Below the pieces are notes generated by a model, which saw only the letters and a list, made by a program, of their open reading frames with translations, was not told the origin of the DNA and made no database searches. Below, piece by piece: positions 1-8,095 of a stretch of 64,000 nt of DNA. The stretch is from NCBI GenBank assembly GCA_001971685.1, contig CP019326.1, forward strand, positions 2,604,001 to 2,668,000. The letters run 5' to 3'. A program made the translations under genes and the position numbers. The DNA comes from Halomonas sp. 1513 (GTDB taxonomy: Bacteria > Pseudomonadota > Gammaproteobacteria > Pseudomonadales > Halomonadaceae). The first letter of the stretch is position 1; every line of letters begins with the position of its first letter.

Positions 1-615
1 CGCGATGGCTTCGACGTTGTGGTAGTGCAGGCCGTGCCCGGCGTTGACGGTCAGCCCCAGGTCGAGGGCCATCTCGGCCGCCGCGGCGATCCGCGCATGC
101 TCCTCACGCGCCGCCTGGCCGCTGGCCTCGGCGTAAGCACCGGTGTGCAATTCGATGACCGGCGCGCCGGCCCGCGCCGCGGCCTCGATCTGGGCCGGAT
201 CAGGATCGATGAACAGCGACACCTCGCAGCCGGCCTCGGCCAGCCGCTGGCAGGCGGCCCGCACCGCCTCGAAACCGCCAACCACGTCCAGACCGCCCTC
301 GGTGGTCAGCTCCTCGCGCTTCTCCGGCACCAGGCAGACGTGGGCCGGGCGCACCTCCTCGGCCAGCCGAATCATCGCCTCGGTGACCGCCATCTCGAGG
401 TTCATGCGGGTATTGAGGGTCTCGGCCAACAACCGCACATCGCGCTCCTGGATATGCCGGCGATCCTCGCGCAGGTGCACGGTGATCCCGTCGGCACCGG
501 CCTCCTCGGCCAGCAGGGCAGCCTGGATGGGGTCCGGATAGCGGGTACCGCGCGCCTGGCGCAGGGTGGCGATATGATCGATATTGACGCCAAGCTGGAT
601 ACGGGGCGCGTGCAT
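1..615 (-). CDS. pdxJ: Pyridoxine 5'-phosphate synthase PdxJ (C-terminus cut by window start)
   Basis: The reading frame starts at an ATG at 615 ([20 protein letters not shown]) and stays open to base 1, giving 205 residues. PdxJ is usually about 240-250 residues, so roughly the last 40 lie outside the window. PdxJ condenses 3-amino-2-oxopropyl phosphate with 1-deoxy-xylulose 5-phosphate to make pyridoxine 5'-phosphate, the last ring-forming step of DXP-dependent vitamin B6 synthesis, in the cytosol. The N-terminal [25 protein letters not shown] and [10 protein letters not shown] segments are typical family signatures lining the TIM-barrel active site. It lies 60 bp downstream of recO on the same strand, the recO-pdxJ order common in gammaproteobacteria, so it probably ends the lepB-to-pdxJ transcription unit. 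Confidence 0.95.
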   Translation of the reverse strand, partial: MHAPRIQLGVNIDHIATLRQARGTRYPDPIQAALLAEEAGADGITVHLREDRRHIQERDVRLLAETLNTRMNLEMAVTEAMIRLAEEVRPAHVCLVPEKREELTTEGGLDVVGGFEAVRAACQRLAEAGCEVSLFIDPDPAQIEAAARAGAPVIELHTGAYAEASGQAAREEHARIAAAAEMALDLGLTVNAGHGLHYHNVEAIA

Positions 616-675
616 AATGGGTCTCCACGGTTGGACGGGTTGAGCATCCGCTGCCGGGACGGCAGCGTTTGGCGA

Positions 676-1389
676 TCAGGATGACGCGCGGTGGCGACGC
701 GCAGCAAGCCGCTGCATCAGCTCGCGCGAACGCAGCGGTCGAGTGCCCAGCAGCGGCGCCAGTGCCGCTCGCGTCACGACCTTGGCAGGGCCGGCCAGCC
801 CCGGTGCCTCCCACTGGCCGCTGGCCAACAGGCGCAGGGTGCGGCCATCGAGCCCCTGCCCGGCACCCGGCGGGAGCGCCTCGAAGGCGCGCGCCTCGGC
901 GCGGTAGACGTAGCGGCGCTGGGGGTCGAGCTGGCCATCGCTCAGGTCACGGAACAGCGGCTCGGCATCCAGCAGCTCGAGCAGCGCCAGCTCCAGTCGG
1001 CGCAGCGCGCTGGCCCTAACCTCGGGTCGCGGCAGGGCCTCGAGGGTGGCGCCGTAGAAGGCGAACACCTCACGCCCCGGCAGCTCCAGCGGCAGCACCC
1101 TGGCCAGCAGTTCGTTGGCATACAGCCCGCACAGCAAGCCCTCGCCGGCCAGCAGCGCCGCACTGCCGGTGCTCTCCATCAGCCGCAGCCGCTTGAGCTC
1201 GCCACTGCCGACCCAGGTCACGTGCAGCGGCGCAAACGGCTGCAGGCGGCCCCGCGAGCGGCTCCCCGGGCGCTGCACGCCCTGGGCCACCGCCCTGACC
1301 CGACCGTGACCCAGCGTCAGCAGGTCGACCAGCGCGCTGGTCTCGCGGTACGGCCGCTTGTGGAGCAGGAACGCGGGTTCGGGCTGCAT
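676..1389 (-). CDS. recO: DNA repair protein RecO
   Basis: 237 residues, the usual RecO length. The N-terminal OB-fold segment (PAFLLHKRPYRETSALVDLLT) and the following helical region with the LYANELLARVLP segment are family hallmarks. RecO works with RecR and RecF to load RecA onto SSB-coated single strands at gaps and anneals SSB-bound DNA. I see no zinc-binding Cys cluster, which is normal for gammaproteobacterial RecO. The ATG at 1389 has an AAGGA ribosome site 6-10 bases upstream. It sits 36 bp after era, in the classic rnc-era-recO-pdxJ string, and is probably co-transcribed. Confidence 0.95.
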   Translation of the reverse strand: MQPEPAFLLHKRPYRETSALVDLLTLGHGRVRAVAQGVQRPGSRSRGRLQPFAPLHVTWVGSGELKRLRLMESTGSAALLAGEGLLCGLYANELLARVLPLELPGREVFAFYGATLEALPRPEVRASALRRLELALLELLDAEPLFRDLSDGQLDPQRRYVYRAEARAFEALPPGAGQGLDGRTLRLLASGQWEAPGLAGPAKVVTRAALAPLLGTRPLRSRELMQRLAARRHRASS

Positions 1390-1425
1390 GATCGGTCCTT
1401 GGGAAGGCTCAGACGAGCACGCCGC

Positions 1426-2325
1426 TCAGTCCAGGTGGTAGCCCAGGCTCTTCAGCGCACGCTCGTCGTCCGACCAGCCTCGCTTGACCTTGACCCACAG
1501 GTTGAGCATCACCTTGCCGCCCAGCGCGCGCTCCATGTCGAGACGCGCCTCGCGGCCGATGCTCTTGATGCGCTCGCCGTTCTCGCCGATCAGGATCTTC
1601 TTCTGGCCCTGCCGCTCGACCAGGATCAGCGCGCTGATATGCGTGACGCGGTCGGTCTCGCGAAACTCCTCGATCTCCACCGTCATCTGGTACGGCAGCT
1701 CGTCGCCGAGCTGACGCATGACCTTTTCGCGCACCAGCTCGGCGGCCAGGAAGCGCTGGGTACGGTCGGTGACCTGATCATCGGGATAGTAGTGGATGCT
1801 CTCCGGCAGGTGCTTGGCGACCTCGGCCTCGAGCTCCGGCACGTTGCTGCCGTGCTTGGCCGACAGCGGCAGGATCGCCGCGAAGTCGCGCTTGGCGCCG
1901 ACCTCCTCGAGCCACGGCAGCAGGCTGGCCTTGTCCTCCAGCCAGTCGACCTTGTTGACCGCCAGGATCACCGGCGCCTTGACGTGGGTCAGCTTGTCGA
2001 GCACCACCTGGTCTTCGGGCATCCAGCGGGTGCGGTCGACGATGAACACCACGCAGTCGACGTCGCGCAGCGCCTGGCTGGCGGCCTGGTTCATGAAACG
2101 GTTGATGGCCTTGTTGCGATCCTTGGACATGATGTGCATGCCCGGGGTATCGACGTAGATGACCTGGTCGTCGCCCTCGGTCTTGATCCCCATCACCTGA
2201 TGGCGCGTGGTCTGCGGACGCCGCGAGGTGATGGAAATCTTCTGGCCGAGAATACGGTTCATCAGCGTCGACTTGCCGACGTTGGGACGGCCGACGATGG
2301 CCACGAAACCACAGCGCTGGGTCAT
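1426..2325 (-). CDS. era: GTPase Era, 16S rRNA/30S assembly factor
   Basis: 299 residues from the ATG at 2325, which starts [21 protein letters not shown] longer upstream extension of the frame is only the overlapping rnc gene. The TRAFAC-class G motifs are visible: GRPNVGKST (G1), DTPG (G3) and NKVD (G4). The C-terminal half holds a KH domain with [14 protein letters not shown], which binds the 3' end of 16S rRNA. Era couples GTP hydrolysis to 30S maturation. Start and stop overlap with rnc by 4 bp (ATGA), indicating translational coupling, the conserved rnc-era arrangement. Confidence 0.97.
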   Translation of the reverse strand: MTQRCGFVAIVGRPNVGKSTLMNRILGQKISITSRRPQTTRHQVMGIKTEGDDQVIYVDTPGMHIMSKDRNKAINRFMNQAASQALRDVDCVVFIVDRTRWMPEDQVVLDKLTHVKAPVILAVNKVDWLEDKASLLPWLEEVGAKRDFAAILPLSAKHGSNVPELEAEVAKHLPESIHYYPDDQVTDRTQRFLAAELVREKVMRQLGDELPYQMTVEIEEFRETDRVTHISALILVERQGQKKILIGENGERIKSIGREARLDMERALGGKVMLNLWVKVKRGWSDDERALKSLGYHLD

Positions 2326-3011
2326 GCGCGTCCTCCTCGCGGTTCGAGCAGCGCCAGCGCCTTCTCGGCGGCCTGCTGCTCGGCATGGCGGCGGCTCGAG
2401 CCGACGCCGACGGTGGCGGCCTCGAGCATCTCCACCTGGCATTCGATGGTGAAGGTCTGGGCATGCGCCTCGCCCTCCACCGAGAGTACTTCATAGCGCG
2501 GTAACGACGACTGGCGCGACTGCAGAAACTCCTGCAGCCGGGTCTTGGGATCCTTCTGGGTATCCTGCAGGTCGATGGCCTCGAGACGCTGGGCGTACCA
2601 CGACAGCACCCGCGCCTTGGCCACGTCCATGCCGGCATCCAGATAGATGGCTCCGATCACCGCCTCGACGGCGTCGGCGAGGATCGAGTCGCGCCGATGA
2701 CCGCCGCTCTTCATCTCGCCGGAACCGAGCCGCAAGCATTCGCCGAGCTCGAACTCGCGGGCCAGCTCGGCCAGGGTCTGGCCCTTGACCAGCTGGGCGC
2801 GCAGCCGCGACAGCTGCCCCTCGCGGGCATCGGGGAAGCGCCGGAACAGCGCCTCGGCGATGACGAAGTTGACGATCGAGTCGCCGAGAAACTCGAGGCG
2901 CTCATTGTTCTGCCCGCCATAGCTGCGGTGGGTCATGGCCAGCTCCAGCAGGCCAATGTCGGCGAACGCATGGCCGACCCGGCGGCTGAAACCATTCAAG
3001 GGGTTACTCAC
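2322..3011 (-). CDS. rnc: Ribonuclease III
   Basis: I place the start at a GTG at 3011 ([17 protein letters not shown]), preceded by AGGAG four bases upstream. This gives 229 residues, matching the 226-residue E. coli enzyme; the frame stays open to an ATG at 3062 but that adds unconserved sequence. The catalytic signature [14 protein letters not shown] carries the Mg2+-binding acidic residues, and a C-terminal double-stranded RNA binding domain follows ([11 protein letters not shown]...). It processes 16S/23S precursors and many mRNAs. It overlaps era by 4 bp. The gene for a DUF4845 protein that lies between lepB and rnc in pseudomonads is absent; only 99 bp separate rnc from lepB. Confidence 0.95.
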   Translation of the reverse strand: MSNPLNGFSRRVGHAFADIGLLELAMTHRSYGGQNNERLEFLGDSIVNFVIAEALFRRFPDAREGQLSRLRAQLVKGQTLAELAREFELGECLRLGSGEMKSGGHRRDSILADAVEAVIGAIYLDAGMDVAKARVLSWYAQRLEAIDLQDTQKDPKTRLQEFLQSRQSSLPRYEVLSVEGEAHAQTFTIECQVEMLEAATVGVGSSRRHAEQQAAEKALALLEPRGGRA

Positions 3012-3052
3012 GAAGCTCCTGCTCTTGGTTGTGTCCTGATAACAATAAATAG

Positions 3053-3072
3053 CCCGATGCACGGCATCTCGC
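3053..3072 (-). repeat. 20-bp element shared with the yceD upstream region (copy 1)
   Basis: On the minus strand this reads GCGAGATGCCGTGCATCGGG, with an internal inverted repeat GATGC-CGT-GCATC. An identical 20-mer lies at 49468-49487. Both copies sit exactly 42 bases upstream of the first base of a minus-strand start codon (rnc GTG at 3011, yceD ATG at 49426). In this copy the flanking bases extend it into a near-perfect 10-bp hairpin with a GAGAT loop. Its function is unknown; it could be an operator, a dispersed palindromic repeat or an RNA hairpin. Confidence 0.6.
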
Positions 3073-3110
3073 CATGCATCAGGCGTAACGGCGCCAGCAG
3101 TCGCCTGGCG

Positions 3111-3914
3111 TCAGTGTATGCGCCGCACCGAGCCGAAGCTGGGTAGGCCACCGTCCCAGTGCATCCACACCGCAAACGCCTGGCCGACGATGTTCTCCTC
3201 GGGCACGAACCCCCAGTAGCGGCTGTCGTTGGAGTGGTCGCGGTTGTCGCCCATGGTGAAATAGTGCCCCTCCGGCACCTCCAGTTCGCGCATCTGCGGC
3301 CCGGGGTCGCGGGGATTGTTGTAGATCTGGTGGGCCTGGGCACCGAGCAGCTCTTCGAGCAGCTCCTCGCCGGGCTGCTCGCTGGGGTCGGTCTCGAGCA
3401 GACTGTTCGGCACCCGCTCGCCGTTGACGTAGAGCTGCTTGCCTTCGTAGCGAATGCTGTCGCCCGGCAACCCCACCACGCGCTTGATGAAGTTGATCGA
3501 CGGCTCCTGGGGAAAACGGAACACCATCACGTCACCGCGCTCGGGCTCGTTCATCTCGACCAGACGCGTGTGGATCACCGGCAGCCGCAGGCCGTAGGTG
3601 AACTTGTTGACCAGAATGAAATCGCCCACCTCCAGGGTCGGGCGCATCGAGCCCGAGGGAATCTGAAACGGCTCGACCACGAAGCTTCTCAGCACCAGCA
3701 CTACAAGCAGCACTGGAAAGAACGAGCGCGAATAGTCGACCGGCCACGGCTCGCGGGCCAGCTTGCGCCGCGACGCTTCATCGAGGGGCTCGCCGTTTTC
3801 GGCTTCCACCGCCGCCAGCCGCGCACGTCGCGCGCGCCCCCACCAGACCACATCCAGCAACCAGATCACACCGGTGACCGCCACGGCCACCACCAGCAAC
3901 AGCGAAAAATCCAT
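3111..3914 (-). CDS. lepB: Signal peptidase I
   Basis: 267 residues. Two N-terminal hydrophobic segments (about residues 3-25 and 65-80) anchor it in the inner membrane, with the catalytic domain in the periplasm. The catalytic Ser is S89 in IPSGSM and the general-base Lys is K144 in NFIKRVVGLPGD; the downstream GDNRDHSNDSRYWG box is also conserved. It removes signal peptides from Sec and Tat substrates. It is 14 bp downstream of lepA on the same strand, the conserved lepA-lepB pair. Confidence 0.97.
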   Translation of the reverse strand: MDFSLLLVVAVAVTGVIWLLDVVWWGRARRARLAAVEAENGEPLDEASRRKLAREPWPVDYSRSFFPVLLVVLVLRSFVVEPFQIPSGSMRPTLEVGDFILVNKFTYGLRLPVIHTRLVEMNEPERGDVMVFRFPQEPSINFIKRVVGLPGDSIRYEGKQLYVNGERVPNSLLETDPSEQPGEELLEELLGAQAHQIYNNPRDPGPQMRELEVPEGHYFTMGDNRDHSNDSRYWGFVPEENIVGQAFAVWMHWDGGLPSFGSVRRIH

Positions 3915-3928
3915 GCCTATCCTCGTCC

Positions 3929-5746
3929 CTAGTCATTCACCTTGAGCACGGCGAGGAAGGCATCCTGGGGAATTTCCACCTTGCCGACCTGCTTCATGCG
4001 TTTCTTGCCCGCCTTCTGCTTCTCGAGCAGCTTCTTCTTGCGGGATACATCACCGCCGTAACACTTGGCGGTAACGTTCTTGCGCAGTGCCTTGACGGTG
4101 GAGCGAGCCACCACCTGGCCACCGATGGCAGCCTGGATGGCCACGTCGAACATCTGCCGCGGGATCAGCTCCTTCATCTTCTCGACCAGCAGGCGCCCGC
4201 GGCCATGCGCATGGTCGCGATGAATGATCGCCGCCAGGGCATCGACCTTGTCGCCGTTGATGAGGACGTCGAGACGCACCAGCCTGGCGGCCTCGAAGCG
4301 TTCGAAGTTGTAGTCCAGCGAGGCGTAGCCCTTGGAGATCGATTTCAGGCGATCGAAGAAGTCCATCACCACCTCGGACATCGGCAGCTCGTAGACCAGC
4401 TGGATCTGGTTACCCAGGAACTGCATGTCGAGCTGGGTGCCGCGGCGCTGCTCGCACTCGGCGATGACGTTGCCGACGAACTCCTGGGGCACCAGGATGC
4501 TGGCACGCACGATCGGCTCGCGCATCTCGTCGACGTTGGCCATGTCGGGCAGCTTGGAGGGATTGGAGACGTAGCTCACCTCGCCGTTGTCCATGGCCAG
4601 CTCGTAGACCACGGTCGGCGCGGTGGTCAGCAGGTCGAGATCGTACTCGCGCTCGAGACGCTCCTGGATGATCTCCATGTGCAGGGTGCCGAGGAAACCG
4701 ACCCGGAAGCCGAAGCCCAGGGCGTCGGAGTTTTCCGGCTCGTACTCCAGCGAGGCGTCGTTGAGTGCCAGCTTCTCGAGGGCATCGCGGAAGTCTTCGT
4801 AGTCGTCGGCGCTGACCGGGAACATGCCGGCGTAGACCTGCGGCTTGACCTTCTGAAAACCGGGTAACCGCGGCACGTTAGGGGTCTTGGTGTGGGTGAT
4901 GGTATCGCCCACCGGCGCACCCTGGATCTCCTTGATCCCGGCCACCACGAAGCCCACCTCGCCGGCACGCAATACGCCGGTCTCGCGACGCTGCGGGGTA
5001 AAGATCCCCACTTCGTTGACCTGCCAGTCGCGCCCGGTGGAATTGATGCGAATCTTCTCGCCCTTTTTCAGGGTGCCGTCGAACAGCCGCACCAGCGACA
5101 CCACCCCGAGGTAGTTGTCGAACCAGGAGTCGACGATCAGCGCCTGCAGCGGCCCATCGGGATCCCCCTTGGGCGGCGGAATGTCGCGTACCAGGCGCTC
5201 GAGCAGCGCCTCCATGCCCAGCCCGCTCTTGGCCGAGACCTGGCAGGCGTCGGTGGCATCGAGGCCGATGATCTCCTCGATCTCCTGGGCGACCTTGTCG
5301 GGGTCGGCCTGGGGCAGATCCATCTTGTTGAGCACCGGCAGTACCTCGAGCCCCTGCTCGACGGCGGTATAGCAGTTGGCCACCGACTGCGCCTCGACGC
5401 CCTGGGCGGCATCGACCACCAGCAGCGCGCCCTCACAGGCGTAGAGCGAGCGCGACACCTCGTAGGAGAAATCGACGTGCCCCGGGGTATCGATGAAGTT
5501 GAGCTGGTAGGTGTTGCCGTCCTCGGCGTGGTAGTCGAGGGTCACCGACTGGGCCTTGATGGTAATGCCCCGCTCGCGTTCGATATCCATCGAATCGAGC
5601 ACCTGCTCCTTGAGCTCACGGTCGCTCAGCCCGCCGCAGATCTGGATGATCCGATCAGACAGCGTAGATTTGCCGTGGTCGATGTGAGCGATGATCGAGA
5701 AATTCCGTATGTGGCTGATTTTGCTACGGCTTTCACTATTAGACAT
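3929..5746 (-). CDS. lepA: Elongation factor 4 (LepA), ribosome back-translocase
   Basis: 605 residues, close to the usual 599. The N-terminal GTPase domain shows AHIDHGKST (G1), RGITIKAQ (switch region), DTPGHVDF (G3) and NKMDLP (G4). EF-G-like domains II, III and V follow, then the LepA-specific C-terminal domain ending in [18 protein letters not shown]. It acts on stalled or mis-translocated ribosomes and is membrane-associated under some conditions. First gene of the lepA-lepB-rnc-era-recO-pdxJ run; a candidate promoter lies at 5829-5857. In related genomes mucD is often directly upstream; here about 2.3 kb with two Crp/Fnr genes intervenes. Confidence 0.97.
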   Translation of the reverse strand: MSNSESRSKISHIRNFSIIAHIDHGKSTLSDRIIQICGGLSDRELKEQVLDSMDIERERGITIKAQSVTLDYHAEDGNTYQLNFIDTPGHVDFSYEVSRSLYACEGALLVVDAAQGVEAQSVANCYTAVEQGLEVLPVLNKMDLPQADPDKVAQEIEEIIGLDATDACQVSAKSGLGMEALLERLVRDIPPPKGDPDGPLQALIVDSWFDNYLGVVSLVRLFDGTLKKGEKIRINSTGRDWQVNEVGIFTPQRRETGVLRAGEVGFVVAGIKEIQGAPVGDTITHTKTPNVPRLPGFQKVKPQVYAGMFPVSADDYEDFRDALEKLALNDASLEYEPENSDALGFGFRVGFLGTLHMEIIQERLEREYDLDLLTTAPTVVYELAMDNGEVSYVSNPSKLPDMANVDEMREPIVRASILVPQEFVGNVIAECEQRRGTQLDMQFLGNQIQLVYELPMSEVVMDFFDRLKSISKGYASLDYNFERFEAARLVRLDVLINGDKVDALAAIIHRDHAHGRGRLLVEKMKELIPRQMFDVAIQAAIGGQVVARSTVKALRKNVTAKCYGGDVSRKKKLLEKQKAGKKRMKQVGKVEIPQDAFLAVLKVND

Positions 5747-5828
5747 GCATCAGAATCCGGTTCATGTACGCACCCATGTACAGGGCTGGGTAGGTACCCG
5801 AGCGAGCGCGCGAATCAAGGTTGCAGCC

Positions 5829-5857
5829 ATTGTACAGCGAGGAGGCGAGGTTGTCGT
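5829..5857 (-). promoter_or_regulatory. Candidate sigma-70 promoter of lepA
   Basis: On the minus strand there is a -35-like ACGACA at 5857-5852, a 17-bp spacer and a -10-like TACAAT at 5834-5829 (5 of 6 consensus bases). The implied start near 5822 would give a leader of about 75 nt before the lepA ATG. Recognised by eye only. Confidence 0.4.
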
Positions 5858-6123
5858 CCGCACCGACGCCAGCATGAGCATAGAGTGATTGCCAGGTGCC
5901 CTTCACCCAAGGCTCTGACCAAGGTCCCGGAGGCTGCGCTGTCTGCCAACGCGGCACGGACGCTGAGTCAGCGGCGGTTCGACCAGCGCCACGCCCACGG
6001 CGCACGCAGGGCGGCTGCTCACGCTAATCGTGGCGCTGAACCCGCAGCATGGTGATATGGAGTAGTAAAATCTACCCATCAAAAACTCATTGCTCTAGCT
6101 ATTCGCAACTACGATGCATGGTC

Positions 6124-6171
6124 GAAAATCGCCATGTACGCTATCGTACAGAAATGCGATTGACGATTTTC
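6124..6171. promoter_or_regulatory. Nested palindrome, candidate Crp/Fnr-family operator
   Basis: The core is a perfect inverted repeat TGTACG-CTAT-CGTACA at 6135-6150. A second pair of arms, AATCGC (6127-6132) and GCGATT (6156-6161), and a third, GAAAATCG (6124-6131) and CGATTTTC (6164-6171), enclose it. A 5-4-5 half-site layout is the geometry of Fnr-family sites (TTGAT-N4-ATCAA), although the bases differ. It lies about 150 bp upstream of the first Crp/Fnr gene and overlaps the putative -35 at 6160, so autoregulation is plausible. As RNA it could also fold into a hairpin. Confidence 0.5.
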
Positions 6172-6318
6172 TATTATAACGTAAAGTTTGCAGGAACATA
6201 CTAGAGGCTCATTACCATCGACGCAAAACGCCGCACAAAAGACTTATAACAACTGTTAAACATGGACTGGTTTATATACAACAACGCTAAGCTTGAGTTA
6301 ACTTGGGAGAGGTTTTCA

Positions 6319-7074
6319 ATGCTTAAATCGCGTGATATTCAGCAAAACATGTTGCTGAACTTGCTGCCGACGGAGGAGCTGGGACGCCTGCTGCCGGATC
6401 TTGAAAAGGTGGAACTGACAATAGGTCAATCGGTGTGTGAATCCGGAGAAAAGATTACCCATGCCTACTTTCCGCTCGACTCCATCGTCTCGTTGCTATA
6501 CGTGACGGAGAATGGTTCCTCAACAGAAATTGCCGTGGTCGGCCATGAAGGAATTATCGGCGTACCGCTCTTCATGGGCGGTAATACCTCCCCCAACCGA
6601 GCCGTTGTCCAGAGCGCCGGGCACGCTTACCGCCTGAAAGCTCACCTGCTCAAAGACGAGTTCAACCGCGCCGGCCCATTGCAGCGATTGCTACTGCGCT
6701 TCACCCAGGCCCTGCTAACGCAGATGGCACAGACAGCGGTATGCAATCGTCATCACTGCCTCGACCAGCAGCTATGTCGCTGGCTGCTTCTCAGCATCGA
6801 CCGATTGCCGGACGCCAAGCTGAACATGACCCAGGAACTGATCTCCAATATGCTCGGCGTTCGCCGTGAGGGGGTGACCGAGTCGGCGGGAAAGCTCCAG
6901 AAATCGGGGTTGATCTCCTACAACCGTGGACTTATCACGGTATTAGACAGGGCGGGGCTGGAGGAGCGTGTCTGCGAGTGCTATGCGGTGGTCAAGGAAG
7001 AGTACGATCGCCTGCTCAATCACGATAGCGTGGCCATCATAACCAAAAGACCTATGCCCAGGCGTCAAGCCTAA
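6319..7074 (+). CDS. Crp/Fnr-family transcriptional regulator (first of tandem pair)
   Basis: 251 residues from the ATG at 6319, chosen because GGGAGAGG lies 6 bases upstream; an in-frame ATG at 6262 lacks a ribosome site. Residues about 15-120 form a cyclic-nucleotide-binding-like beta barrel (PLDSIVSLLYVTENG, VVGHEGIIGVPLFMGG) of the degenerate kind without the canonical cAMP phosphate-binding cassette. A C-terminal winged helix-turn-helix (Crp type) spans about 171-199 (TQELISNMLGVRREGVTESA). The tail CECYAVVKEEYDRLL is typical of a widespread subfamily of unknown effector. Cysteines are present (40, 142, 147, 153, 219, 221) but not in the N-terminal pattern of the FNR iron-sulfur cluster. 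AT-richer than neighbours; likely an accessory insertion. Paralog of the next gene. Confidence 0.85.
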   Translation: MLKSRDIQQNMLLNLLPTEELGRLLPDLEKVELTIGQSVCESGEKITHAYFPLDSIVSLLYVTENGSSTEIAVVGHEGIIGVPLFMGGNTSPNRAVVQSAGHAYRLKAHLLKDEFNRAGPLQRLLLRFTQALLTQMAQTAVCNRHHCLDQQLCRWLLLSIDRLPDAKLNMTQELISNMLGVRREGVTESAGKLQKSGLISYNRGLITVLDRAGLEERVCECYAVVKEEYDRLLNHDSVAIITKRPMPRRQA

Positions 7075-7242
7075 TCATAAAAAATAGCAAACTGTGTGTG
7101 CCAGCGAGCCGACGTGCAGATTATGTAGCGTTATTATTAACAACGGACGTGAGAAAACTTCTCGCGCCGTTCATGCAGTCGACATCAAGCTGGACGTTAT
7201 TCTGTTGGCGGCGTTTGCTAGTTTTCATGACGGGAGAAAAAC

Positions 7243-7971
7243 ATGACGTCTTTTTTGCACGCTCCCAGCACCAATCAACTGCTTGCTGCACTACCAGACG
7301 CTGAGCGAATGGCATTGATGGCTGACTGCAAAACCGTGGAGCTTGCTTTTGGCCAAGTGCTGTTCCAGCCCGGTGATACGATCACCCACGTATATTTCCC
7401 CATCGACAGTTTTATCTCGCTGGTGGCGGTCATCGATAGTGGCGCCCGGCTCGAAGTGGGGATGGCGGGCCGAGAAGGTATGCTGGGCCCTTCCCTGCTG
7501 CTCGGTGTCAATGAGATCCCGCTACTGGCGTTGGTTCAAGGATCGGGAACCGCCCTGCGCATCAGCGCTGACCTTTTCCTGCGGTTGCTCGAAACATCTC
7601 CTACATTGCATCAGCGGTTAAATCGGTACCTCTATGTGGTGATGAATCAACTAGCAAAATCAGGCGCCTGTCATCGCTTTCATCAGATTGAGGCAAGGCT
7701 CGCCCGCTGGCTACTGATGGCCCAGGATCGCGCCAACTGTGATCAATTGCAGCTGACCCATGAATTCCTCGCCATGATGCTCGGGGTGAGGCGTGCCGGC
7801 ACTACGCTGGCGGCGTCAGCCCTGCAGAGCCGCGGCTTGATTCGTTATCACCGCGGCGCGGTCTTGGTGCTTGACCGGCCGGGCCTGATTGAAGTGGCCT
7901 GCGAGTGCTATACAGAGGACTGCGCGATATATTCCAGAATATTGAACATACCGGGTCCAGGAGTAGGTTGA
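7243..7971 (+). CDS. Crp/Fnr-family transcriptional regulator (second of tandem pair)
   Basis: 242 residues; the ATG at 7243 has GGGAG about 8 bases upstream. It aligns along its whole length with the preceding gene: effector barrel (YFPIDSFISLVAVIDSGARLE, AGREGMLGPSLLLG), then a winged helix at about 172-200 (THEFLAMMLGVRRAGTTLAA) and a CECYTEDC tail. Identity looks low, so the duplication is old or the two were acquired together. The 168-bp gap from the first gene is AT-rich and holds an imperfect 15-bp palindrome (GTTATTATTAACAAC, 7130-7144) and a GAGAA-AAC-TTCTC repeat (7151-7163), so it may have its own control. Target and ligand are unknown. Confidence 0.85.
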   Translation: MTSFLHAPSTNQLLAALPDAERMALMADCKTVELAFGQVLFQPGDTITHVYFPIDSFISLVAVIDSGARLEVGMAGREGMLGPSLLLGVNEIPLLALVQGSGTALRISADLFLRLLETSPTLHQRLNRYLYVVMNQLAKSGACHRFHQIEARLARWLLMAQDRANCDQLQLTHEFLAMMLGVRRAGTTLAASALQSRGLIRYHRGAVLVLDRPGLIEVACECYTEDCAIYSRILNIPGPGVG

Positions 7972-8010
7972 GCGTTGCTTGCGTGGCAGGGCGCCAGCCC
8001 TGTGACGCGA

Positions 8011-8056
8011 GGCGCATGCCGGTGAGCGAGTGGCACTCACTCTCCGGGCATGCGCC
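8011..8056. terminator. Stem-loop between convergent crp/fnr and mucD
   Basis: Perfect 10-bp arms GGCGCATGCC (8011-8020) and GGCATGCGCC (8047-8056) enclose a loop that can pair further (GTGAG with CTCAC). It lies just after the second Crp/Fnr gene and faces mucD, so it could end transcription from both sides. There is no clear T-tract, so a simple intrinsic terminator is not certain. Confidence 0.5.
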
Positions 8057-8067
8057 TGGCAGGAACA

Positions 8068-8088
8068 GCGAAGCCGCGCCGGCTTCGC
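8068..8088. terminator. Short stem-loop downstream of mucD
   Basis: Perfect 8-bp arms GCGAAGCC (8068-8075) and GGCTTCGC (8081-8088) with a 5-nt loop. It begins 8 bp beyond the mucD stop codon. The poly-T run is weak. Confidence 0.45.
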
Positions 8089-8095
8089 GCTCGAT

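Larger units (their letters stand above)
5747..6318. other. 572-bp intergenic region between lepA and the first Crp/Fnr gene
   Basis: No convincing gene. The lepA-proximal 300 bp is GC-rich and holds the candidate lepA promoter. It also has several TGTAC half-sites: a TGTAC-N8-GTACA inverted repeat at 5765-5782 and a TGTACA at 5831-5836. From about 6055 the sequence becomes clearly AT-rich and carries the nested palindrome at 6124-6171 and a possible plus-strand promoter: TTGACG at 6160-6165, 16 bp spacer, TAAAGT at 6182-6187. Confidence 0.6.

Noticed and set aside
691..2496. Long plus-strand open frame (601 codons) opposite recO and era
   Set aside because: It is the antisense shadow of recO and era; the Gln/His/Leu-rich composition and lack of any motif are typical of reverse-strand frames in high-GC DNA.
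5739..6005. Minus-strand 88-codon frame upstream of lepA
   Set aside because: No homology signal, no ribosome site, and it covers the likely lepA promoter.
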